Below are positions 6,197 to 13,364 of a stretch of DNA of 14,586 nucleotides, one piece after another. The DNA is from an uncultured Lysobacteraceae bacterium (GTDB lineage Bacteria; Pseudomonadota; Gammaproteobacteria; Xanthomonadales; Rhodanobacteraceae), in assembly GCA_946482585.1 (NCBI GenBank), contig CAMLSI010000078.1, forward strand, positions 1-14,586, given 5' to 3'. Numbering within the stretch: the stretch's first letter is position 1; each line of letters begins with the position of its first letter. The notes below the pieces were generated by a model. That model did not search any database. It had not been told where the DNA came from and saw nothing but the letters and a program-made list of their open reading frames with translations. The translations under genes were made by a program, and so were the position numbers.

Positions 6197-6216
6197 GCGC
6201 CCTTCTTCAAGGGAGC
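6197..6216 (+). promoter_or_regulatory. Hairpin enclosing the ABC ATPase Shine-Dalgarno
   Basis: CCCTT (6200-6204), loop CTTC, AAGGG (6209-6213), extended past one mismatch by GC/GC. The right arm is the AAGGGAG ribosome site of the gene starting at 6223, so folding would partly hide it. The stem is short and may only tune translation. Confidence 0.4.
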
Positions 6217-6222
6217 GTTGCC

Positions 6223-7110
<888 letters not shown>

Positions 7111-7111
7111 G

Positions 7112-8665
7112 ATGGCCGCACTGCAGCGCTTCCTCGCCATCTTGCTGGCCGACCTGCGCGAACGCACGCGCAGTGCGCGCTTCTGGGTGATCCTGGTCGG
7201 GATGATCCTGGCCCTCAGCCGGTGCTTCCCCCCGGTCGATGCGCACTACCTGATCGTGGCGCTGCACGGCGGCGAACGCGGCTACTACTCCAGCGCCTGG
7301 GTCGGTCTGGTCGTCGCGATGATGTTCAGCAGTTTGTTCAGCCTGGGCGGGTTCTATCTGGTGCGCGGCACGCTGGTGCGCGACATCGATACCCGCGTCT
7401 GGCAACTCCTGGTGGCCACGCCGATGACGCGCGGCGGGTACCTGCTCGCGAAATGGGCCAGTCACCTGGTGATCTTCGGCGTCGTCGTCGCGGCCGGGCT
7501 TTGCGTGGCCCTGGTCGCGCAGTGGGTCCGCGCGGAAGACCGTTCCATCGACGTGATCGAGCTGGTCAAGCCAGTAGTGCTGCTGAATCTGCCGGGCCTC
7601 GCGATCACGTCGATGTTCGCGATCTGGTTCGATCTGTTGCCGTGGCTGCGGCGTACCGCAGGCAACGTGCTGTTCTTTTTCCTGTGGATCGCCATCACGT
7701 CGGTATCCGTGGCGCAGCTCGAAAACCCCGACAGCCAACTGATTCGCCACGGCTGGGTCAGCGACCCCAACGGCATGGTCATGGTCGGGCGCGACTTCCA
7801 TCGGGTACGCGAGCAGCAGACCGGCAAGGAGCAGGAGTTCGGCTATACCGTCGGGCACGTGGGCACCAAGCAGGAGCCGGTACGGTTCGAGTGGAAATCG
7901 TGGCCGGTGCGGGCCCTGGATGTGGTGGGCCGTGCGCTGTGGCTGCTGTTCGCGCTGGCCGGCGTGCTCGCGGCCGCGCCCTGGCTGGACTGGGCCGCGG
8001 CGCGCGGTGCCGGGGCCGGCAGAACCCGCTCCTTGGCCGGTTCGCGTCTGCGCTGGCTGGACCGGTCGCTCGATGGTTTCGCCCGCGGCCGGATCGGCAT
8101 TCTCGCGGTCGCGGAGCTGAAGACCGCGTTGCGCCGCCGCCGATTCTGGTGGTGGCTGGCGGCGCTGGTCGCATTCGGCCTGCAGGCACTGGCCACAGGG
8201 ATGGCGATGCAGGTCGGCATGCTGCTGGCCTGGGTACTGCCGCTGGATATCCTCGCGCGCAGCATCCTCCAGGAGAAGGAACACGGCACCGGCGGACTCG
8301 TGTTCGCCGCGCCCGGCATCCTGCGTCGCCTGCTGGCGGCGCGCTTCGTGGTCGGCTTTGCGCTGCTCCTGGCGCTGACCTTGCCCGGTGTGCTGCGCCT
8401 GCTCGCGACCGCCCCGCTCGCGGCGCTGGCGGCGATCACGGTCAGCGCGTCCATCGTCAGTTGGGGCCTGTGCCTCGGCGCACTCTGCCGCCACGCCCGG
8501 CCGTTCGAGCTGGTGCTGATCACCGCGGCCTATGCCGCGCTGCAGGGCGTGCCGCTGTTCGATCTGGAAAAGAGCCCACACGTCACCGTGCTCTGGCACG
8601 CAGTGGCATTGCTGCCCGCATGGCTGGCGCTGGCCTGGGCCTGGCCGCGATTGGCGCGCCAGTGA
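7112..8665 (+). CDS. ABC-2-type transporter permease (double length)
   Basis: 517-residue inner-membrane protein. ATG 7112 follows the ATPase stop (7108-7110) by one base, which fixes the start; the frame is open a little further upstream inside the ATPase gene. It has about twelve hydrophobic segments in two sets: roughly 23-38, 61-82, 113-138, 155-173, 185-203 and 271-290, then 346-364, 366-385, 410-430, 434-457, 463-481 and 493-511. A soluble section (204-265) separates early from late segments. Both halves start with a similar amphipathic ARFW- or RRFW-type approach to the membrane (22-25, 343-347), and both carry a short polar motif after the third helix of the half (LVATPMTRGGYLLAKW at 100-115; LVFAAPGILRRLLAAR at 396-411). 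This suggests an internal duplication giving both membrane halves of an exporter in one chain, which would fit a 2:1 ATPase:permease complex. Substrate unknown. Confidence 0.9.
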   Translation: MAALQRFLAILLADLRERTRSARFWVILVGMILALSRCFPPVDAHYLIVALHGGERGYYSSAWVGLVVAMMFSSLFSLGGFYLVRGTLVRDIDTRVWQLLVATPMTRGGYLLAKWASHLVIFGVVVAAGLCVALVAQWVRAEDRSIDVIELVKPVVLLNLPGLAITSMFAIWFDLLPWLRRTAGNVLFFFLWIAITSVSVAQLENPDSQLIRHGWVSDPNGMVMVGRDFHRVREQQTGKEQEFGYTVGHVGTKQEPVRFEWKSWPVRALDVVGRALWLLFALAGVLAAAPWLDWAAARGAGAGRTRSLAGSRLRWLDRSLDGFARGRIGILAVAELKTALRRRRFWWWLAALVAFGLQALATGMAMQVGMLLAWVLPLDILARSILQEKEHGTGGLVFAAPGILRRLLAARFVVGFALLLALTLPGVLRLLATAPLAALAAITVSASIVSWGLCLGALCRHARPFELVLITAAYAALQGVPLFDLEKSPHVTVLWHAVALLPAWLALAWAWPRLARQ

Positions 8666-8685
8666 TCGACGGGCGTCAGTGTAAA

Positions 8686-8710
8686 AAATACATTTGATCA
8701 TTATGTATTT
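8686..8710. other. AT-rich perfect inverted repeat after the ABC operon
   Basis: AAATACAT (8686-8693), spacer TTGATCATT, ATGTATTT (8703-8710): two perfect eight-base arms in a very GC-rich setting, 20 bases after the permease stop. It could be a bidirectional but weak terminator (A run on one side, T run on the other) or a binding site for a dimeric regulator ahead of the msr gene 238 bases on. The rest of the gap to 8947 shows no convincing gene. Confidence 0.6.
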
Positions 8711-8947
8711 CGCATCGCTCATCGGCGCCTAGCCGGCCCAGTTTCAAGGCCGCCGACGGATGCCCCGTCGACTGGCTCGGAGTTCGTTCGCCGGTGAAAG
8801 AACCGGGCCTCCGGCGCGGTCTTGAACAGCGAGTCGCTGAACGGTACCGCGACGGACAGCGTGCCGGTCTTGATAAGCGGCCGTTTCCACGCGATGTCTG
8901 ACCGCGTCCGTTCGTCGACTGTCCTCCATCGCCTCCGGAGTCGCGCC

Positions 8948-10294
8948 ATGTCCCTGCTTCGTCCTCTCAGACGCGCCGCCCTCGGCCTTTTCGCCGGCCT
9001 CGCGCTCGCCGCGTGCGCGGCGGAATCGTCGACACCGCTGGCCGCGAAGCCGCCCTCCGCGACGGGACCGGTCGACACCGTCGTGCTCGGCATGGGGTGT
9101 TTCTGGGGCGCCGAAAAACGCATGTCCGCCCTGCCGGGCGTCGTCGACGTCGAGAGCGGCTATGCCAACGGCAGCGTCGCGACGAGCTATGAGGCAGTGC
9201 TGGAACACGAGCAGGCCCTGCGGCGCGGCAAGGCCAGCGGCAGAAATCACGCCGAAGTGGTCAAGGTGTCGTTCGACACCGCGAAGGTCTCGCTCGAAGA
9301 CGTGTTGATCCGTTTCTGGGAAAGCCACGATCCGACGCAGGGCGATCGGCAGGGCAACGATGTCGGCAGCAACTACCGCAGCGCGATCTACACACACTCC
9401 GACGCACAGCGAGCCGTCGCGCTTTCAACCCGTGCGGCCTATCAGAAGGCGCTGACGGCGGCCGGACGGGGCTCGATCTCGACCGACATCGCGCCGCTGG
9501 AAACCTACGGTACGGCCGAGACCTATCACCAGGACTATCTGCAGAAGAATCCGAACGGCTACTGCGGGCTCGGCGGAACCGGCGTCGCGTATCCGCGCGA
9601 AGCGGCGATCGGTTCGTCGCCCGTGACCGCCGCTACGGCCGAGCCGATCCCGGCACTCGATGCGAAGCATCTCGACGCCGAGCGTCAGTTGATCGTGTTC
9701 GAATCCGACGAGTGTCCCTACTGCGAACAGTTCAAGCGCGACGTGCTCGACCACTGGCAGTCGCCCGTCGCCGTCGCGCGCAGCCGGAGTCCGGATCCGC
9801 CGCAGGGATGGACGCTGGAGAAAACCCTGTTCGCGACGCCGACCATCGTGTTGTTCGAGCGCGGCAAAGAGGTGTCGCGCTATACCGGCTACGGCGGCGA
9901 GCAGGAACGCTTCTGGAAATGGCTGGGCTTCGGTCTGCTCACGCCGGCGCAGCAGAAAATCGCGTTCGAGCAAGGGACGGAGCGGCCGTTCACCGGCTCC
10001 AACCTCGACGAGAAACGCCGCGGCACGTTCGTCGACCCGGTGTCGGGCATGCCGCTGTTTCGCAGCGACAGCAAGTTCGACAGCGGTACCGGCTGGCCGA
10101 GTTTCTTCAAGCCGCTGGAAGGCGCCGTCACGCTGCACGAGGATGTCTCTGCCGGCATGAAGCGCGTGGAAGTTCGCAGCGCGAGTTCCGGAATCCACCT
10201 CGGCCATGTGTTCGACGATGGACCGCCGCCGACCCATCAGCGCTATTGCATCAATGGAAACGTCCTGAAATTCGTTCCCGACCCGGGCACGTAG
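8948..10294 (+). CDS. Lipoprotein MsrA-thioredoxin-MsrB fusion (methionine sulfoxide reductase)
   Basis: 448-residue multidomain enzyme that reduces both epimers of methionine sulfoxide in oxidised proteins. A lipoprotein signal (LFAGLALAAC) places Cys23 as the lipidated residue, so it works in the periplasm or at the outer membrane. The MsrA domain (about 44-215) has the catalytic GCFWG (Cys51) and C-terminal resolving Cys206 in GYCGLGG. The thioredoxin-like domain (about 240-328) has CPYC (256-259) and a cis-proline ATPT loop (Pro298). The MsrB domain (about 330-445) has KFDSGTGWPSF, HLGHVFDDGP and catalytic Cys434 in RYCING. In MsrB the positions of all four usual zinc cysteines are Asp363, Ser366, Ser411 and Ser414, and the resolving-cysteine position is Thr381. 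ATG 8948 has GGAG seven bases upstream and starts the signal peptide; a longer frame from 8822 lacks support. The known Neisseria fusion has the thioredoxin part first; here it lies in the middle. No operon partner is seen. Confidence 0.93.
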   Translation: MSLLRPLRRAALGLFAGLALAACAAESSTPLAAKPPSATGPVDTVVLGMGCFWGAEKRMSALPGVVDVESGYANGSVATSYEAVLEHEQALRRGKASGRNHAEVVKVSFDTAKVSLEDVLIRFWESHDPTQGDRQGNDVGSNYRSAIYTHSDAQRAVALSTRAAYQKALTAAGRGSISTDIAPLETYGTAETYHQDYLQKNPNGYCGLGGTGVAYPREAAIGSSPVTAATAEPIPALDAKHLDAERQLIVFESDECPYCEQFKRDVLDHWQSPVAVARSRSPDPPQGWTLEKTLFATPTIVLFERGKEVSRYTGYGGEQERFWKWLGFGLLTPAQQKIAFEQGTERPFTGSNLDEKRRGTFVDPVSGMPLFRSDSKFDSGTGWPSFFKPLEGAVTLHEDVSAGMKRVEVRSASSGIHLGHVFDDGPPPTHQRYCINGNVLKFVPDPGT

Positions 10295-10311
10295 ACCGGA
10301 AGACGCGGCAA

Positions 10312-10344
10312 GCACGGCGCCTGTCGGCGGCAGGTCCCTTGTGC
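10312..10344. other. Imperfect hairpin between convergent genes
   Basis: GCAC...CCTG-TCGGCGG-CAGG...GTGC: two nested four-pair stems separated by unpaired bases, between the msr gene and the FG-GAP gene. A possible weak bidirectional transcription end; no T run. Confidence 0.25.
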
Positions 10345-10387
10345 CCTCGCCCACGCTCATCTCCCGCCCGCAGATCGCGTCGCGCAA

Positions 10388-11899
10388 TCATTGGAATCCG
10401 TTGCGGAAGATGAATTCGCTGCCGTAGAGCACCTCGACCGCGCCCCGATCGGCAAAACCCTCCCTGTCGTAGTACGGCACGCCGATCGCGAGATCGCGCC
10501 GGCCGTCGTCGTTGAAATCGCCGCCGGCTACCGCGGCGCCGAGGATGTCGACAGTGACCGGCGGTCCGATCGCAAGGCCTGCAGTGCGCGTGAATCGCTG
10601 CGCCTGGGACGGCACGAGTCCCGACGAGGACCCCGGAATCACGTTGACCGAGCCCGCCTTGATCGCGCCGTTCACCGTATCGAAACTCGCACCGATCGCG
10701 AGGCTGGATCGTCCCGGGAAAATGTTGAACGGATCGTCGTTGAAGCGTCCGGTCGCGAGCGAGATGCCGAACCGCGAATCACCGACGACGTTCCCCGGCA
10801 GCGACGCCGGCGTGATGCGCTGGTCGTCATCGGTCTGCAGCCCTGTCCCGGCGGATCCGTACAGCACGTGCACCGCGTCGTCGCCGGTCGAGATCGCGAG
10901 GTCCGACGACGAGCCCGAATCGAATCCGCCGGCCGCCAGCGCGCGCCCGAACACGATGTTGTCCGTGCATGCCCCTTGCACGCCGAGCACGCCCGGCCGG
11001 AACTGGCGCGTGCCGGTGTTCACGATGCCGCTCGCGCTGCCCAGCATCATGACCACCGCACCGGAGGAATCCGTACCGTTCGGACAGCGCGCGCGGGGCG
11101 CGCCGATGGCGAGGTCATCGTAGCCGTCCTCGTTGAAATCGCCGCTCGCGAGCGCCGCGCCGTAGCGCTCGACGAGCGTCGGGGCTACCGTGAGTCCGTC
11201 ATTGTTGCGCGTGATGAGCTGGTCGCGCGCGCCGGTGATACCGGACGACGAACCGTACGCGATCAGTACCGCGCCGGCTTCGTTGACCGTGCCCACATCC
11301 TCGCCCTTCGCGCCGATCGCGAGGTCCGCGTAGCCGTCTTCGTCGAAATCGCCGACAGCCAGCGACGAGCCCAGCCCGTCGCCGCTCTCGGCAACGCCCG
11401 CGTAGCCGTTCAGGCCCTGCTCGATCGTTTCCTGTATCGCCCAGCCGCTGCCGGTGTAGCGCAGCACCAGCACGCAACCCGCGCCCGATGCGGTGTCGCT
11501 GAAGGCCTCGTTGCCGATCGCCAGTTCATCGTCGCCGTCATCGTCGAAATCGCCGGCGGCGAGCGCCGGACTGAAAAATTGGAAAGGTAGGGAAAACGAC
11601 GTCGCGATGAACCGGCTGCTCGGGAGCACGCCGCCCACGTCCCACGCCTGTCCGAAGAACACGTGCACCTCGCTGGCCGCGTACGCGACGACGGCCAGAT
11701 CGCTGATGTTGTCGTCGTTGAAATCCCCCGCCGCCATCGCGATGCCGAACTGCGCCGATGTCGCCGGCGCAGGGTTGAGCAAGACCGCGTCATCGACCGG
11801 GCCCAGGCGGTATGTCGCCGCCGCGGCCAGCGTCGGCAGCGCGCCCGACAGCGCCAGGCAAAGGCTCCAGCGCACGTTCGTGGCGGTGATCCGTTTCAT
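10388..11899 (-). CDS. Secreted FG-GAP (integrin-alpha-like) beta-propeller protein
   Basis: 503-residue secreted protein. The signal peptide (1-27) has a basic start MKRITATNVR, a hydrophobic core and AAAA before the mature Thr. The rest is seven FG-GAP repeats with Ca2+-binding DxDxDG-like loops: AGDFNDDNISDLAV (57-70), AGDFDDDGDDELAIG (115-129), VGDFDEDGYADLAIG (182-196), SGDFNEDGYDDLAIG (252-266), a degenerate AGGFDSGSSSDLAIS (323-337), a longer irregular one (383-403) and GGDFNDDGRRDLAIG (459-473). Seven repeats match a seven-bladed propeller. The chain ends EFIFRNGFQ, a short hydrophobic tail of the IF-x-x-GF kind that I recall at the ends of many secreted proteins in Lysobacterales, possibly a sorting or folding tag. 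ATG at 11897-11899 is used because the signal peptide begins there; upstream in-frame sequence is not protein-like. The ribosome site is weak. Adhesion or matrix binding is plausible but unproven. Confidence 0.88.
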   Translation of the reverse strand: MKRITATNVRWSLCLALSGALPTLAAAATYRLGPVDDAVLLNPAPATSAQFGIAMAAGDFNDDNISDLAVVAYAASEVHVFFGQAWDVGGVLPSSRFIATSFSLPFQFFSPALAAGDFDDDGDDELAIGNEAFSDTASGAGCVLVLRYTGSGWAIQETIEQGLNGYAGVAESGDGLGSSLAVGDFDEDGYADLAIGAKGEDVGTVNEAGAVLIAYGSSSGITGARDQLITRNNDGLTVAPTLVERYGAALASGDFNEDGYDDLAIGAPRARCPNGTDSSGAVVMMLGSASGIVNTGTRQFRPGVLGVQGACTDNIVFGRALAAGGFDSGSSSDLAISTGDDAVHVLYGSAGTGLQTDDDQRITPASLPGNVVGDSRFGISLATGRFNDDPFNIFPGRSSLAIGASFDTVNGAIKAGSVNVIPGSSSGLVPSQAQRFTRTAGLAIGPPVTVDILGAAVAGGDFNDDGRRDLAIGVPYYDREGFADRGAVEVLYGSEFIFRNGFQ

Positions 11900-12024
11900 C
11901 GATGCATCCCGACAGACGACGATGCTTGTCGTCCACGGCGAATCGCAGCAAGGGAGGCCACGACCGCTCGGGGCGTCAACGGCGGGAGCGCTGGTCCGGG
12001 TATCGGGTGGAGGACGGCTCAGCG

Positions 12025-12049
12025 CTTCGGGTCGGCCGAAGAAAAAAAA
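12025..12049. other. Hairpin next to an eight-A run
   Basis: CTTCGG-GTCGG-CCGAAG followed at once by eight A on the plus strand (12042-12049), in the 198-base gap between the VOC and FG-GAP genes. Read on the minus strand, the direction of both flanking genes, the T run comes before the stem, so it is not a standard intrinsic terminator for the VOC gene. Confidence 0.35.
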
Positions 12050-12097
12050 CGGCAGGCCCGGCGGCATCGGGAATGTTTTCCGGTGAGCGGCGCCTCC

Positions 12098-12445
12098 CTA
12101 CCGTTTCTGCCCGATCCACAACCGGTTCCCGTCCGGATCGTCGATGCGGAATTCGGTCATGCCGTAGAACGTGACCTCGAGATCCGGAATCGCGAGCCCG
12201 CGTGCACGCACGTCCCGGTGATACGCAACGATGTCGTCCGGGTACAGGTACAACACCGCGATGCGCGGAATGCCCGCGCGCGGATTGATCGATTCGTCGA
12301 GCATCAGGCGGCTGTCGCCGAAACTCAGCATCGCCCAGCGCCACTCGTCGTTCCGATCTTCGACGCGAAAGCCGAGCTTGGCATAGAACTCGATACTGGC
12401 AGGCACGTTGCCGACCGGCTGCATCGCGATGATCGACGTCTTCAT
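12098..12445 (-). CDS. VOC-family (glyoxalase/bleomycin-resistance-like) protein
   Basis: 115-residue single-domain protein of the vicinal oxygen chelate superfamily. It begins with a strand and the usual PASIEFYAKLGF helix-turn (15-26) and ends with the family's closing signature FRIDDPDGNRLWIGQ (99-113). Proteins this size form dimers with a pocket between the subunits, used for metal-dependent enzymes or for sequestering small toxic compounds. The substrate cannot be told; similarity is of the generic 'glyoxalase superfamily protein' kind. The start (12443-12445) has a good GAGGG five bases upstream on the minus strand. It is 198 bases ahead of the FG-GAP gene on the same strand and divergent from trmY. 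Confidence 0.88.
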   Translation of the reverse strand: MKTSIIAMQPVGNVPASIEFYAKLGFRVEDRNDEWRWAMLSFGDSRLMLDESINPRAGIPRIAVLYLYPDDIVAYHRDVRARGLAIPDLEVTFYGMTEFRIDDPDGNRLWIGQKR

Positions 12446-12608
12446 GGGTCCCTCATCGCGAGCTGCGAAGGCGCGTCATGGTATCGCGCATCGCCGGACG
12501 CGGCCGCACGATGCCGATACGGTACCGAGCGGAGCGGATCCGCCTCGGTGTTGACGGAGGTGTCCGGACGTGTCTTGATCCGCGGTCATTTCCTGATCCG
12601 GCCGCCCC

Positions 12609-12627
12609 CGGGAGTCGGAGGCTCCCG
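12609..12627. other. Hairpin in the VOC/trmY divergent gap
   Basis: CGGGAG-TCGGAGG-CTCCCG, a perfect six-pair stem 35 bases before the trmY ATG. It may sit in the trmY leader; no other regulatory signal is clear in this 217-base gap. Confidence 0.35.
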
Positions 12628-12662
12628 ATCCGCACCGGAACACACCAACGGTCACTACCCAC

Positions 12663-13256
12663 ATGCGAACCTTCGTACTGAGAGCGCGCGCGGCACCGAC
12701 GGACAGCGCAAAGCTGCTGGCTGCGGTCGGCCAGGAAGCACATACCGAAATTCTGGCGCATACGCTGATGAATGCGATCTTCGTGGCGCAGTCGCACCGG
12801 CCGGACGTGATCGTGTACCTCGTGCTGGAAAGCACCCAGGACTTCTCCCGGACGATCCGCTTCGAGGCCGGCGCGATGCACGACATCGGCGGGTTTCACG
12901 AGCAGGCGCTGCTCGGCAAGGTCGCCAAGGCGCTGGATGTCTCCAGAGGCATGGGCAAGGAAGAGACGCGGCCGGTGGAGACGGGCGTCACGGTGCGCAC
13001 CGTCAGTTTCGAGCGGCTGGTGCAGGAGCTGTCCGAAAGTCTTCAGCTGTATGTCATGGACAGGAAGGGCACATCGATTCGCGAGCAGGCGTTCGACGCC
13101 GATCCCTGCTTCCTGCTGACCGATCACATTCCCATGCCGAAAAAGACGTTCCACAGCCTCGAACGCCAGGGGGCGAAGAAGATCTCGCTCGGTTCGAAAA
13201 TGCTGTTCGCGTCGCAGTGCGTCGTGCTGATCCATCATGAGCTCGACCAGCGATAG
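12663..13256 (+). CDS. trmY: TrmY-like SPOUT methyltransferase (COG1901/DUF358)
   Basis: 197-residue protein matching the TrmY family of SAM-dependent SPOUT (trefoil-knot) methyltransferases. Archaeal TrmY methylates N1 of pseudouridine 54 in the T-loop of tRNA. Family features: N-terminal RTFVLRARAAPTDS (2-15), the HTLMNAIFVAQSHRPDVIVYLVLES block (33-57), the TIRFEAG strand (64-70), and the knot region at the C terminus with CFLLTDHIPMPKK (149-161) and the signature ISLGSKMLFASQCVVLIHHELD (174-195). The length is normal for the family. The ATG directly precedes the first conserved strand; the ribosome site is poor. Bacteria normally carry m5U54 made by TrmA, and the bacterial members of this family have no activity that I know of, so the symbol denotes family, not proven reaction. 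It is a lone gene convergent with the VWD-type gene, separated by a strong hairpin. Confidence 0.88.
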   Translation: MRTFVLRARAAPTDSAKLLAAVGQEAHTEILAHTLMNAIFVAQSHRPDVIVYLVLESTQDFSRTIRFEAGAMHDIGGFHEQALLGKVAKALDVSRGMGKEETRPVETGVTVRTVSFERLVQELSESLQLYVMDRKGTSIREQAFDADPCFLLTDHIPMPKKTFHSLERQGAKKISLGSKMLFASQCVVLIHHELDQR

Positions 13257-13320
13257 CGCGCTCGTCGACGCGGCGTTGCGCGGCCCGCAAACCGCCGCTG
13301 CGCTGGATCGGATTCGGAAA

Positions 13321-13348
13321 GCGCCGGCCGGCGATGGCCGGCCGGCGC
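13321..13348. terminator. Strong GC hairpin terminator between convergent genes
   Basis: A perfect twelve-pair stem (arms 13321-13332 and 13337-13348, loop GATG), made of G and C only, lies 16 bases after the stop of the minus-strand VWD-type gene and 64 bases after the trmY stop. On the minus strand it is followed by TTTCC. It very likely ends transcription of the minus-strand gene and blocks read-through from trmY. Confidence 0.8.
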
Positions 13349-13364
13349 CTGCTTGCGTCGTCGA

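Noticed and set aside
8694..8707. TTGATCATTATGTA within the AT-rich palindrome as an FNR-type box
   Set aside because: The right half ATGTA matches ATCAA at three of five positions; the dominant symmetry is the longer AAATACAT/ATGTATTT repeat.
8719..9123. Minus-strand ORF whose C-terminal third (around 8719-8890) looks less arginine-rich than a usual shadow
   Set aside because: It could be a decayed fragment, but I recognise no family, and its upstream part is opposite the Msr signal peptide and catalytic motif. Not enough to call.
10391..11590. 399-codon plus-strand ORF opposite the FG-GAP gene
   Set aside because: Arg/Val-rich; the minus strand has seven periodic FG-GAP motifs and a signal peptide.
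12580..12593. TTGATCCGCGGTCA before trmY as a third FNR-type box
   Set aside because: Only the left half-site fits; the right half GGTCA keeps little of ATCAA and no -10 element is placed correctly.
11663..13240. 525-codon plus-strand ORF running over three genes
   Set aside because: It crosses the FG-GAP start, the whole VOC gene and trmY in the wrong frame; each of those has family signatures.
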